A stretch of DNA of 64,000 nt, from contig JAIXWL010000011.1 in NCBI GenBank assembly GCA_027491315.1, forward strand, positions 1 through 64,000, given 5' to 3'. The notes beneath the pieces were generated by a model that had not been told where the DNA came from, searched no databases, and saw nothing but the letters and a program-made list of their open reading frames with translations. Positions 35,428-45,144 of the stretch are shown piece after piece. Each line of letters starts with the position of its first letter. The first letter of the stretch is position 1. Made by a program: the position numbers and the translations under genes. Source of the stretch: Cytophagaceae bacterium. Lineage in GTDB: Bacteria > Bacteroidota > Bacteroidia > Cytophagales > Spirosomataceae.

Positions 35428-37131
35428 ATGCACAAAACCCTCTCAACTATTTCAAGCCTTGTCATATTGTCATTGATTGGGATATTTGTGTTTTACGTGT
35501 TTAATTTCAGTTTGGACTTCCCTTTTCAAGATGATGTAACCTTATTGGAATTCATTAATAGTACCCAAATTTCTCCTTGGGACTGGTCACGTTTTTTTCA
35601 AGCTTTGTTTCGAGTAGATAACGATCATTCCATTGTTATACCTAGGTTAATAGCCTGGTTTGATTACCTAATTTTTGGTCAGGTAAATTTCCAGCACCTA
35701 ATTTGGCTTACTTTATTCGAGTTAATTGTCATTCTGTACTTGTTATTTCGGCTTTTTAACAGACAAAAAATCCACCTAATATATTTCACTCCAGTAGCAT
35801 TTTTGTGGTTACAACCCCAATATCACGAAGTCTCCAATTGGGCCATTACAGGCTTACAACATGCCCATGTTAGCCTTTTTCTACTGGTCAGTCTAACTTT
35901 AATTACGGAAAAAAAGTCATTTGCACTAGCCTGGGCAATTTTATTGGCATTCTTGGCTTCATTTACCTTTGGAAATGGATTTATTGTATTTATTTCCATA
36001 GCCTATGTGTATGCACTTCAAAAGAATTGGAAAAACGCATTGATCATTTGTTTTTGCTTAGTCCTTTTCTTTGCCTGTTATCTACAAATTTATCAGATGG
36101 GACAAGCCGCTAAATTCCATTGGAACATTCAGCACATCTTCTTATCCTTTGTAGGCTTTATAGGGGCCACGGCTATGGAATTTCCCAAATTAGGACTTAG
36201 CCTTTCATGGGGTATTGGCATAGGCGTTGTGGCTTTTTTTATATTTTATAGTCTAGACTTCTGGAAATTTCAATTTAAATATCAAGACCAAGCCACCTAT
36301 TTAGGCATATTAGCCTTTATCCTATTTTCAGCGGGATTAATTGCCTTGGTACGATCCGCAGAAAATTATACCATTTATAGTCGGTTTCAATTATATGCGG
36401 CACTATCCATGATAATTGTTTATTTATTGTTGCTACCTCAAGTAAATAAACCATACAAACGCATAATTTTAATCATTTCACTATTGTATAGTATTTCATT
36501 TAATACCTTAGCTTATTTCAACCATATTAACAGTCAACAATACCAAAAAATGAGCTTCATTGCTGATCGAATTAATTGGCAGAACAACCATAGTCAATTA
36601 TCCGTTAGCTCTGGATTTCTATGGAATGCCAAACCAATCTTTGAATTAGCTGAAAAGAATAAAGTGTATTCTATTAACAATACTTGGACTAGTCCTAGCC
36701 AACTAAACAAAGCCAAAAGCCTTTCTAGACAAACATTTAGCCTACAAGCGAAGGAATATCAAGTGGTGATGCAACAAAAACACGCAACTTGGTTAAATCA
36801 TTACTATTGGCTGGAATTTCAAAATTTTCCATTTTCAACTGAATTAAATGCCCAGTGGTTTATTTGCTTACAATCACAAACTCATCCTAAACTCAGTTAT
36901 ATTTTACCCATACAGTTTGCCTTGAATGGTAAAAAGAATTTCCTGATGATGGAAAATTACCGAGCCTCCTATGGTTCAATAAAGATTAACCATGAATCAA
37001 TTCAAGCGGGTGAATTTGACATGTATTTATTACTTAGAGAATCTAATCATCAAGTAGGCAAGCAAGAATTATACAAATTAGATCAAACCATTCTAGTGGA
37101 CTCCCAATCGCATAAGCTAAGCTTAGAATAA
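35428..37131 (+). CDS. Hypothetical multi-spanning membrane protein, possible GT-C glycosyltransferase
   Basis: This 567-residue protein has a first transmembrane helix at about 9-28 (LVILSLIGIFVFYVFNF), a periplasmic loop with FPFQDDVTLLEF, then about nine or ten further helices to residue 350 and a soluble C-terminal domain of roughly 200 residues. An acidic pair after the first helix and this topology are features of GT-C lipid-linked-sugar glycosyltransferases, so that is a reasonable guess but unproven. It has its own -7-type promoter box. Confidence 0.6.
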   Translation: MHKTLSTISSLVILSLIGIFVFYVFNFSLDFPFQDDVTLLEFINSTQISPWDWSRFFQALFRVDNDHSIVIPRLIAWFDYLIFGQVNFQHLIWLTLFELIVILYLLFRLFNRQKIHLIYFTPVAFLWLQPQYHEVSNWAITGLQHAHVSLFLLVSLTLITEKKSFALAWAILLAFLASFTFGNGFIVFISIAYVYALQKNWKNALIICFCLVLFFACYLQIYQMGQAAKFHWNIQHIFLSFVGFIGATAMEFPKLGLSLSWGIGIGVVAFFIFYSLDFWKFQFKYQDQATYLGILAFILFSAGLIALVRSAENYTIYSRFQLYAALSMIIVYLLLLPQVNKPYKRIILIISLLYSISFNTLAYFNHINSQQYQKMSFIADRINWQNNHSQLSVSSGFLWNAKPIFELAEKNKVYSINNTWTSPSQLNKAKSLSRQTFSLQAKEYQVVMQQKHATWLNHYYWLEFQNFPFSTELNAQWFICLQSQTHPKLSYILPIQFALNGKKNFLMMENYRASYGSIKINHESIQAGEFDMYLLLRESNHQVGKQELYKLDQTILVDSQSHKLSLE

Positions 37132-37433
37132 TCTCCCTGAGTACAGGGCACAAAAAAATCCAAGATTCAATGAATCTTGGATTTACATTACTCCGTGTTC
37201 TAAATTATATCAACATCCGGGGTTATAAGAAAAAACCTAAAGGAACCACACTTACCGTCTTTAGATTTTTTTGACTTTTATAACACTTCAAAGGTACAGC
37301 AATATTTTACAAACACAAAAAGATAATTTTGAGTATATGTAAAGAAAAATTAACCTAAAAACATTCTTTACGAATTTAAAAAAGAGAACAATGTATTCGT
37401 TAAAATTTTAATTAAAATTTAAACAAGAGAACA
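37132..37433. other. 302-bp AT-rich intergenic region between convergent genes
   Basis: It contains the hairpin at 37152-37184 and otherwise only low-complexity AT-rich sequence (T runs near 37264-37272, A-rich tracts to 37433). I see no credible short ORF, tRNA or structured RNA. Confidence 0.6.
37152..37184 (-). terminator. Hairpin terminator between convergent genes
   Basis: A 14-bp perfect inverted repeat (AAATCCAAGATTCA at 37156-37169, with its complement at 37171-37184) is bordered on the left by A7, which is a U run for minus-strand transcripts. It can therefore stop read-through from the AraC-type gene about 250 bp upstream. It also lies just past the plus-strand membrane-protein gene. 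Confidence 0.7.
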
Positions 37434-38618
37434 TTAGTTTAAGTACTTAGCGAAGTACTGACCAGGTGAGACACCTTTAAGCTTCTTTACCGCAGCATTA
37501 AAACTCTGCCGGGTACCAAAGCCTGATTCTGTGGCTATAACCTCGATTTTGTACGTTTTCCAGCGTGGATTATCTCGACATTGCTCTTCTGCATATTGAA
37601 TTCTCCATGAATTTACATAGTCTGTAAAGGAAAAATCACGCTCTTCTTGTAAGGATATACGTATCAATCTTGGTTTAATTTTCAAACTTTGTGCCACCAG
37701 ATTTAAAGAAATGTTTGATTTTAAAAAAATAAATTCAGATTCAAAATATCGATCCAATTTTTCCAAAATTGATTTATTCTTTACATTGATTTTTGATTTT
37801 TCTAAATTAAGGGCAGAATTTGATAGGGTATTTTCAGGAATTTCTCGATAAGAATGCTGAAAAACTAGACCTTTTAAATAGGGGCCATCCAATAATCGAG
37901 GATTCAAAAATAGAAACAAGGCCATGAATGCGAATTCCCCTGCATAGAGAAAATCCCTTGCTGTGGTTTGCACCTGCTCGGGATACATGAAATTAAAAGC
38001 GATGTGAAAGCACAAAACGACAATTTTTAAGAACAGATCTCCAGTCAGCCAGAATACAATCAATTGATTCTTTAGTAAAAAGGATTTGGAGACGGACTGA
38101 TAATATTTAAACAACTCATAAGCCGTCCAAATCATGTAAGAAATATAGGATATGCCCTTTAGGTAAAAATGAGTTCTCATGGAGATCAATCCAAAATTAG
38201 AATGGTAGTTATTAAAGGTACTTTCCTTAATAACCGCATTAATCTCGGCCAATTTGCTTGCCTCAGAACTTAGATATAAGGGCAAAAACTCCAAAAAATG
38301 AAAGAGAAAAGGAAAAAAGTGAAGAAAATAAACCTTGGTAAATTTCCTTTCTGGATACAATAAAAAATGTTGGAATAAATAAGATAATGGCCCAATCAGA
38401 TAGAATAGAGGCGATATTATCCTAAAATAATTCGGATGATCATAAATAACGGGTAACTGTATATAATAACTACAATAGAGTTGTATACCTAATTGCAAAA
38501 ACTGTAGCCCCAAAAGTCGAGTAGCTAACAATCCTTTCTTGATCAACAAGCTAGCCCCAAATGCAAAAAACAAAAATCCCAAAAAATACAGGTAATAGTT
38601 TATGGTTATTTTTTCCAT
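37434..38618 (-). CDS. Membrane-anchored AraC-family transcriptional regulator
   Basis: This protein of about 394 residues has seven predicted transmembrane helices (residues about 5-245), a cytoplasmic linker (about 250-290) and a C-terminal HTH_18/AraC DNA-binding domain (about 290-394) with the second-helix signature ATESGFGTRQSFNAAVKKLKGVSPGQYF. The design couples membrane sensing directly to DNA binding. The ATG at 38616-38618 is preferred over a TTG two codons upstream. It sits upstream of and oriented like the exported-oxidoreductase region, which it might regulate; that is inference. Confidence 0.85.
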   Translation of the reverse strand: MEKITINYYLYFLGFLFFAFGASLLIKKGLLATRLLGLQFLQLGIQLYCSYYIQLPVIYDHPNYFRIISPLFYLIGPLSYLFQHFLLYPERKFTKVYFLHFFPFLFHFLEFLPLYLSSEASKLAEINAVIKESTFNNYHSNFGLISMRTHFYLKGISYISYMIWTAYELFKYYQSVSKSFLLKNQLIVFWLTGDLFLKIVVLCFHIAFNFMYPEQVQTTARDFLYAGEFAFMALFLFLNPRLLDGPYLKGLVFQHSYREIPENTLSNSALNLEKSKINVKNKSILEKLDRYFESEFIFLKSNISLNLVAQSLKIKPRLIRISLQEERDFSFTDYVNSWRIQYAEEQCRDNPRWKTYKIEVIATESGFGTRQSFNAAVKKLKGVSPGQYFAKYLN

Positions 38619-38720
38619 AAGCAAAGAGAAATCATGAGAATGACCTCATTGATTGATCGTTTTAAGAGTAGTGTGTACAAGACAAAGAATAAATATGGGG
38701 AATTTTACTTGCTAAAAAAT

Positions 38721-38749
38721 AAAAAACGGCCCCGTAAAGAGGCCGTTTT
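38721..38749 (-). terminator. Terminator of the PVC-type heme-binding protein gene
   Basis: The minus-strand hairpin has arms AAAACGGCC (38723-38731) and GGCCGTTTT (38741-38749) with a 9-nt loop, and is followed on the minus strand by a U run from the A6 tract at 38721-38726. It begins 14 bp after the stop codon at 38763. Confidence 0.85.
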
Positions 38750-38762
38750 CATTAAAAGCAAA

Positions 38763-41700
38763 CTAATCTTCCATGGGATGTTCCGAAAGGAGCTTATCTA
38801 CTTGATAAAAATCTTTTTTACCAAGGACACTGGCTCTAACTTCCTTCACTTTTTGAGGAGTAACTACGGAACCTTTATTTCCGAATGCATTTCGGATATA
38901 GGTCAAGACATCGGCTATTTCCTTATCATTCATCAATCCACCAAATGGAGTCATAGGAACTTGTCCTGAATATTTAACACCGTTCACCGTCATTGGTCCC
39001 ATTAATCCCTTTAATACCAATTTTACCAAACGATCTTGATTTCCTGTTACCCATTTAGAGCCCGATAATGGAGGAAAGCCTGAGGCCGTTAATCCTTTAC
39101 CATCTAATTGGTGACAGGTACCGCAATAGCCCTCTTTTCCGAACAAAGCTCCACCAGCAGTATAAGATTCCAGATCTGCCCCTTTTAAATTAGTGGCCCC
39201 ATAAACTTCTTTCTTACGCTCCACGCCTTTTCCGCTAAGGTGTGCGAATGCTGTTTCATAGGTATGGATCATCCAATCATCTAATGGCTTCGTTTTGGCC
39301 AGAGCTAAAATTGGCAAACCCTTTGCTGGACCAATCCAAGAGGCCGCTACGATGGCTTCCAACCTTACTCGACCATGTTTATCTTGAGCAGCTTGAGTTA
39401 ACAGCGCAGCTTGATTCGGCAATTGATGACCATTATAACGAACAGCACGTACCGCCGCTGCCCGAACATGGTAATCTTTTGCTTTTAATAATTGGCTTAA
39501 TAAAGCTTGGTCAATTTTATTCATCCCCCAAGTAACCCAAAGTGCTTCTAGTGCATGATGCTCATAATTAGGGTCATTTTTATCTAATTTAGCTATCCAT
39601 GCCTTGGTTTTACTGATTACCTCAGCCACCTGACGGCCTCTTAATTCCCGACGAGTACGGTATCTAGTTCTATATTCAGGCAACTTTAAATTTTCTAATA
39701 ATTCATCTATTGAAGCTCCATAAATCTTAGCAGGCTTAAGTAATGGACGAGATGGATAAGTAATTCTATAGATACGACCATGTGTATGGTCTCTCAATGG
39801 ATCACGAGCATTATGTTGCATGTGACCAATCAGAATATTATGCCAATCAATGAAATATAAAGACCCATCTGGCGCAAATTCCATATCTACCGGTCTAAAA
39901 TTACGATCTTCACTCTTGACCAAATCCACACGGTGCTTGGACTTATATCCTGTACCATCATCCCAAATTTGATGCTGCTTCATTCCTAAGAAACCAATGG
40001 TATTGTTAATTAACATATCACCTTGAACTTCATCTGGAAAATGTCGGCTTGAAATAAACTCTAAACCAGAAGTAGGTCTAACCCGATGTGCCTCCTCTAT
40101 CAAATTATATGATTTATGATTGGCCTCACCATAACGGTTTAAAACACTACCAGGCATCATCCAACGAACATCTGGTCCCGAAGTTTCAGCAAAGAAATTT
40201 TGTCCCCAACGATCAAAAGCGATACCCCAAGGATTAGGAATCGATAACTGAGCCACCCTTTCTAAATGACGACGAGTAGGATTAAAACGATAGAAACCAC
40301 CATTTGTAGCACGAACTGTTCCATAAGGAGTCTCTACATTGGTATGTAAAAATACCCCTTCTCCCATATAAATAGCTCCTGATTCATCTGAAACAAAGGC
40401 ATGAATCTCATGATGTGAATCATGATCATCAAATCCACTGTAAATGATTTCTTTGCTATCTGCTTTATCGTCTCCATTGGTATCTTTCAACAAGACCAAA
40501 TTGGTACCTTGGCTAACAAATACCCCTTCTTGCGTAATTTCAAATCCTACGGGTAATTGTAAGTGGTCGGCAAATACAATTTCACGATCCGCTTTTCCAT
40601 CTCCATTGGAATCTTCATAAATCAAGAGCTTATCATTCGGCTTGGGGTCTCCTGGCTTATAATGAGGATAGGTTGGCATAGCTGCCACCCAAAGTCTGCC
40701 TTTGTTATCAAAAGTCATTTGAGATGGCTTAGCTAAATTTGGAAATTGCTCTTCTGAGGCAAATAACTCCAATTTATAACCTGCTGGAACTTGAATGGAT
40801 TTTAAAGCCTCTTCGCCATACAAATACCGTAAACTTCCGTTTTTCTCTGGATTATAATTCGTAGTCACCGCAGGCAAGGTCCTCGTTTTTTTATCTTCTG
40901 CTTCTACATCCAAAACTTTACCTTCTCTAGCCGCCAACCAGATAGCCTGCTGGCGAATCTGAGTCATCTGGCGAATCTTCTCAATTTCAGCGGGGTAATT
41001 ATCTGGACCGAATGGATTATATCGTCTACCATATACGTGAACTCCATTAGGAATCTTAAAATCATTATGCCACATCCAGTTCTTCTCATCTACCGCCGCT
41101 TGAACCATCGCTCTGCGAGATTCTACCTCTGTGGATTTCTTACCAAAAAGTTTATCGGCTAAAAACAAAGAAAGGCGCTGGTATCCAGCATTATTTAATT
41201 GTAGTCCATCTATGGTCAAAGGTTCTTTACTTTCCTCATACCATTTTTGTGAGATCTCAAATACATCTAAAAACAATACATTATTTTGTTCCGCCACTTC
41301 CTTCATGGCTTTGGTATAAAGGGCCAAATTCTCATTTTCTTTCTTACCATTAGGTAAATCCCTAAGAGAACTAAGGTCTTCAAAAGCGATCGGAGAAACC
41401 AAAGCTAATTGAGGCGAAGCAAGACCATTGTATTTTTGATTTTTTGTATGTTTGATGAAAGCGTTTAACTCAGCCTTATAATTTTCAACCCTCGCTGGTC
41501 CTTCCGTTGATTCAGAATATCCAAAAAAGGCGATGACAATGTCCGTTTTTAGTCGGCTTAACCACACATCATGCTTTTCCAAATGCCCCTCACTTGCGGA
41601 ATTTTTGGCAAATTCCAACTGAAATTTCTCCGCTCCAGGGAATGCCCAAGGATCATTTCTAGAGGAATGAGGCCTAAATCCAGGTGTGTCTCCACCATCG

Positions 41701-41921
41701 CACAGGTTTCTTACAGTCAATAAACTATCAGGGTAGCGTAATTGTAATTCGGTTTCAAAATGGTCAAAATTGATCATTCGTGAACCTAGGTTATTACCTA
41801 CCAAGGAAATGGTCGTGTTTTTTTTGATTTGTAAGTATGGTGAATTGGAAGGTTGAAAAGAGCTAAATGCTATGATAGCTATTACAATACCTAATATCCC
41901 TAATCTGATTTTATAGGACAT
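38763..41921 (-). CDS. PVC-type heme-binding CxxCH protein (SGNH-propeller-HEAT-cytochrome c)
   Basis: This 1052-residue exported protein has a signal anchor (about 6-22), an SGNH-hydrolase-like domain (35-265), a six-bladed propeller of the membrane-bound dehydrogenase type (375-760, FDNKGRLWVAAMPTYPHY), HEAT-like repeats (780-900) and a C-terminal cytochrome c with CGTCH at 933-937 and a candidate axial Met near 990. The SGNH part has GNNL in place of GDSL and DGLQL in place of the catalytic DGxH, so it is probably non-hydrolytic. The propeller may oxidise a sugar and pass electrons to the heme. It lies next to a Tat-exported oxidoreductase. Confidence 0.87.
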   Translation of the reverse strand: MSYKIRLGILGIVIAIIAFSSFQPSNSPYLQIKKNTTISLVGNNLGSRMINFDHFETELQLRYPDSLLTVRNLCDGGDTPGFRPHSSRNDPWAFPGAEKFQLEFAKNSASEGHLEKHDVWLSRLKTDIVIAFFGYSESTEGPARVENYKAELNAFIKHTKNQKYNGLASPQLALVSPIAFEDLSSLRDLPNGKKENENLALYTKAMKEVAEQNNVLFLDVFEISQKWYEESKEPLTIDGLQLNNAGYQRLSLFLADKLFGKKSTEVESRRAMVQAAVDEKNWMWHNDFKIPNGVHVYGRRYNPFGPDNYPAEIEKIRQMTQIRQQAIWLAAREGKVLDVEAEDKKTRTLPAVTTNYNPEKNGSLRYLYGEEALKSIQVPAGYKLELFASEEQFPNLAKPSQMTFDNKGRLWVAAMPTYPHYKPGDPKPNDKLLIYEDSNGDGKADREIVFADHLQLPVGFEITQEGVFVSQGTNLVLLKDTNGDDKADSKEIIYSGFDDHDSHHEIHAFVSDESGAIYMGEGVFLHTNVETPYGTVRATNGGFYRFNPTRRHLERVAQLSIPNPWGIAFDRWGQNFFAETSGPDVRWMMPGSVLNRYGEANHKSYNLIEEAHRVRPTSGLEFISSRHFPDEVQGDMLINNTIGFLGMKQHQIWDDGTGYKSKHRVDLVKSEDRNFRPVDMEFAPDGSLYFIDWHNILIGHMQHNARDPLRDHTHGRIYRITYPSRPLLKPAKIYGASIDELLENLKLPEYRTRYRTRRELRGRQVAEVISKTKAWIAKLDKNDPNYEHHALEALWVTWGMNKIDQALLSQLLKAKDYHVRAAAVRAVRYNGHQLPNQAALLTQAAQDKHGRVRLEAIVAASWIGPAKGLPILALAKTKPLDDWMIHTYETAFAHLSGKGVERKKEVYGATNLKGADLESYTAGGALFGKEGYCGTCHQLDGKGLTASGFPPLSGSKWVTGNQDRLVKLVLKGLMGPMTVNGVKYSGQVPMTPFGGLMNDKEIADVLTYIRNAFGNKGSVVTPQKVKEVRASVLGKKDFYQVDKLLSEHPMED

Positions 41922-41979
41922 AATCTAATATTTATTGTTTAATGTAGTAGGGGTAATTTCGAGGGTAATCTTAAAAACA

Positions 41980-42011
41980 AAAAAAAGATGGACCCTGTGG
42001 CAGGATCCATC
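41980..42011 (-). terminator. Terminator of the oxidoreductase gene at 42021
   Basis: On the minus strand GATGGATCCTG pairs with CAGGGTCCATC (41987-41997 and 42001-42011, one mismatch, 3-nt loop), followed by a U run from the A-rich tract at 41974-41986. It separates this gene from the downstream heme protein. Confidence 0.8.
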
Positions 42012-42020
42012 TCTGAGGTT

Positions 42021-43472
42021 TTAATTTCCAAGTGTCCAGCCTTCGCGATAGGTTCTCTTGACAAAGGCATTGGCAGCGTCGTAATTGGTAACGCGCATGT
42101 TTTGATTATCCCATAACAACTTCGTGTTTGATCCTGGATAATGCATTCCATTTCCTGTTTTTCTAGGTACAGGGATATCCGCAACACGGATAGCCAAGTT
42201 AGCCATCAAAATAGCTTCTGTCAAAGGACCGGCCATTTCAAATGGTGAACTTAATTGCTTTTTGCCATATCCTGCAATACAGCCTTCTACCCATTGAGCA
42301 TAGTGACCGTCTGCACTACCTGGTACTCGCTCTAATTTACGAGGAACTTTTACTTCTTCGTTTCTAGATAAAGGTAATAAACGTGGGTTAGCTGCATATT
42401 CGCTTGCCATCATTTTTCCTTTGGTACCTATGAACAAGATTCCTGAATTACCATCCCCAAACATTTCATCTGGACCTAATTCTTCTGGTCTTTCTGGCTT
42501 AATACCACCATCCATCCAGTGCATGGTAATAGGACCTTGAGTACGATCCGTTTTAGGGAAAGTTAAGGTAGCATGACTTGAAGGAGGGCAACTATCTGGG
42601 AAAAATCCACGCTTTCCAAAAGCAGTAAATACACTACTTACAGAAGCTTGTACGTCTGATGCATATTTCAAATTCAATACACGGAAAGGAGCTTCCATTA
42701 AATGGCAACCTAAATCACCCAATGCTCCTGTACCATAATCCCACCAACCTCTCCAGCTACCTGGAATTAAGTTGTCTACATAATCCTTATAAGGAGCAGT
42801 TCCTAACCATAAATCCCAATCCAATCCTTGTGGAACAGCAGGCTTATTGCTTGGCCATGGGATACCTTGTGGCCAAATAGGACGATTCGTCCAGATTTGT
42901 ACTGTATGTACATCTCCAATGATACCCGCATCAAACCATTCTACCAATTGACGAACACCGTCTCCTGAAGAACCTTGGTTACCCATTTGGGTTACTACTT
43001 TATATTTTTTTGCAGCTTGAGTTAAGGCTCTTGCTTCATAAATATCATGCGTCATTGGCTTTTGCACATACACGTGCTTACCTAATTGCATGGCAGCCAT
43101 AGCCTGAATAGCGTGGTTATGATCTGGTGTAGAAACAGAAACAGCATCAAAACTTTTTGACTCCTTTTCTAACATCACACGCCAATCCTTATAATACTTA
43201 GCTTTTGGATAAGCTTCTACGGAATCCTTAGCCTGACGATCATCTACATCACATAGAAAACCAATGTCAGCCTTGCCACTTTGAGCAAAATAACGTAAAT
43301 CTGATTTTCCTTTACCTCCTACTCCGATACCGGCAACAACGATTTTATCACTGGGAGCTGTAAAGCCTTTTCCGCCCAATACGTGGCGAGGAACAATCAT
43401 AAAACCAGCAGAGGCTAAACTGGCAGACTTAATAAACTCCCTTCTGGAAGCATCGGATTTTTTTAGTTTCAT
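42021..43472 (-). CDS. Tat-exported Gfo/Idh/MocA-family oxidoreductase
   Basis: This 483-residue protein has a twin-arginine leader (ASRREFIKSASLA, residues 8-20), a Rossmann motif VVAGIGVGGKG (about 46-56) and a GFO_IDH_MocA C-terminal domain. The usual EKP is QKP here (YVQKPMTHD), keeping the catalytic Lys. A His that could act in catalysis lies in GDLGCHLMEAPF. It is a larger subtype than the other three in this window. It has its own promoter and terminator, and may feed electrons or product to the adjacent cytochrome-bearing protein. Confidence 0.88.
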   Translation of the reverse strand: MKLKKSDASRREFIKSASLASAGFMIVPRHVLGGKGFTAPSDKIVVAGIGVGGKGKSDLRYFAQSGKADIGFLCDVDDRQAKDSVEAYPKAKYYKDWRVMLEKESKSFDAVSVSTPDHNHAIQAMAAMQLGKHVYVQKPMTHDIYEARALTQAAKKYKVVTQMGNQGSSGDGVRQLVEWFDAGIIGDVHTVQIWTNRPIWPQGIPWPSNKPAVPQGLDWDLWLGTAPYKDYVDNLIPGSWRGWWDYGTGALGDLGCHLMEAPFRVLNLKYASDVQASVSSVFTAFGKRGFFPDSCPPSSHATLTFPKTDRTQGPITMHWMDGGIKPERPEELGPDEMFGDGNSGILFIGTKGKMMASEYAANPRLLPLSRNEEVKVPRKLERVPGSADGHYAQWVEGCIAGYGKKQLSSPFEMAGPLTEAILMANLAIRVADIPVPRKTGNGMHYPGSNTKLLWDNQNMRVTNYDAANAFVKRTYREGWTLGN

Positions 43473-43503
43473 AGGTCTAATTTTATAAGGTAATTGGAAT
43501 TGT

Positions 43504-43533
43504 CAAATCCTACATGGCAATTCAATCTTCAAA
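43504..43533 (-). promoter_or_regulatory. Putative Bacteroidota-type promoter of the oxidoreductase at 42021
   Basis: On the minus strand TTTG (43530-43533) precedes TAGGATTTG (43504-43512) by 17 bp. The -7 box has one extra base relative to TAnnTTTG, but the TTTG-to-TTTG distance of 22 is close to the consensus 23. The box lies 31 nt upstream of the ATG. Confidence 0.35.
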
Positions 43534-43560
43534 GCTATAACAATTTTGCATTTGAACAAT

Positions 43561-44925
43561 TCAATTTAAACTATTTTTAATCCTACGATGACTTGTAGGC
43601 TTTTGGGCTTTGGATGCTAAATCGATTAGAACTTGATAAGGAACAGAAACTGATGTCATGTAAACAGGGTTTTGTTGGCTTGTATCCGTAAAACACTCCC
43701 AGGGGGCGCCAAATTCCATTCCTTTTCTAAAATCTCCTTGTTTTAAATCTTGGATAAACTCATCAATCAAGTGCTTTGCTTTTGAATTCGGGCTTAAAGA
43801 CATGGTATAGGCTACCCAAGCAGTGGCAGTAGACCAATAGGCCCCATTTTGATAGGTATCTTTTTTCACTAAACTTCCTTCCCAAGCTGTTTTTTCACTA
43901 AAATCGTCCGATTTTAAAACATGCCTCACAGCTCCGCGATAGGCCAATTCTTTGTCTAAATAGGCACTATTCAATCTTTGAGAAGCCTTCATTGCATCTT
44001 TTCCATGTAATACTCCCAAATAAACTGCCCAAGCTGTGCTCCAAACATCTGACTGGGCACTTTTCCCAGTGGAGGCTTTTAACATTCCGGTGGAATTCAG
44101 AAAAACACGAATGATTTGTTGTTTTACATAACCTGCGCGCGACTGCATTTGTCGAAATTCAACCCGATTTCCTTTCCATTGATATAATTCAGCGATTTGT
44201 AATAATGCCTGATAACGTAGTAAGGAACTAAAACATAAATCTCCTGTGATGTGGATGGCATCCCGAAAACCAAAATCTACTCCCCTATTCTTTTCATGCA
44301 CGCTAACCAATTGATTGACAGGATTAATAGGCACAGCCTCCAAAGCTAGGAGCAAGCGTTGAAACAAGCTAATTCCTCTAATGGGCTGATCTAGTATTGT
44401 TAGGTCTTTGCTTTGTTTTACATATTCGTAAGCCATTTGAATAAAATAAAACACATCATCTAAAGGTGGTTGATAGCCCCAACGAGTTTCTCCTTGATTT
44501 TCAACCGAATAGGTTCCGGGGAAATAAATAGCTTGCCCATCGTCGATTCGGATATGGTCAGCTATCGCTCCTCGGGGAATTATCGAACCAAATTTAGTCT
44601 TCCTCAATACGTCGTTTTGTGTCGTTGCCGTTAACATCAACATGTGTTTTTGTTCTTCCCATGACATCATCCCTGTTCCTACCGACATGGCATAATCACG
44701 AATCCAAAAAGCAGGATAAGAAGACCTCCCTCCTGGACGAATTAAGGTTCCACCGGTTTGATTAGGTCCAAAATCTGGGGAAATACGCTGGTTGGGTAAA
44801 ATCCTTGAACTATCAATTACCGCTTGAGTCAATTCTTTTAAAAAATCTAAATCAGATTTGCTAACCAAGCTTTGTGCGTGGATTTGTAGGGACGAAAAAA
44901 GGATGAATATGAAAAGAAAACGCAA
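43561..44925 (-). CDS. Secreted six-hairpin (alpha/alpha toroid) glycosidase-like protein
   Basis: This 454-residue protein has a signal peptide (1-17, ending IHAQ). The helix-rich sequence has an early GRSSYPAFWIRDYAMSVGTG block and later WSTAWAVYLGVLHG and GAYWSTATAWVAYTMSL, the pattern of (alpha/alpha)6-toroid glycosidases with an acidic WIRDYA site. I cannot place it in a numbered GH family. The only available start in a credible position is TTG (44923-44925); no ATG exists in frame upstream before a stop. A TACCTTTC box lies 18 nt upstream. Confidence 0.72.
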   Translation of the reverse strand: MRFLFIFILFSSLQIHAQSLVSKSDLDFLKELTQAVIDSSRILPNQRISPDFGPNQTGGTLIRPGGRSSYPAFWIRDYAMSVGTGMMSWEEQKHMLMLTATTQNDVLRKTKFGSIIPRGAIADHIRIDDGQAIYFPGTYSVENQGETRWGYQPPLDDVFYFIQMAYEYVKQSKDLTILDQPIRGISLFQRLLLALEAVPINPVNQLVSVHEKNRGVDFGFRDAIHITGDLCFSSLLRYQALLQIAELYQWKGNRVEFRQMQSRAGYVKQQIIRVFLNSTGMLKASTGKSAQSDVWSTAWAVYLGVLHGKDAMKASQRLNSAYLDKELAYRGAVRHVLKSDDFSEKTAWEGSLVKKDTYQNGAYWSTATAWVAYTMSLSPNSKAKHLIDEFIQDLKQGDFRKGMEFGAPWECFTDTSQQNPVYMTSVSVPYQVLIDLASKAQKPTSHRRIKNSLN

Positions 44926-45144
44926 TTGAAAAGGATAAAGAGTGAAAGGTAAATTTTAGCTTTTAATTAATTTATTTGATGGCATACAAGTTTCTACAAG
45001 ATTGTTCGCTTATCCAAATATTTGTAGCTCCAAATTCTTATTTCTACATTTCAAATCAGGCTTGCAAAAATGCTTGCAATTGATAACTTTGGAAATGAAA
45101 TGCCTCAATGGCTCAAAAAAATAAACCTATTTTAACTCAAGATA

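Noticed and set aside
38634-38969. 111-residue plus-strand ORF upstream of and overlapping the heme-binding protein gene
   Set aside because: Its 3' part is antisense to the cytochrome domain, and its middle contains the terminator hairpin at 38721-38749. No homology or signal was seen.
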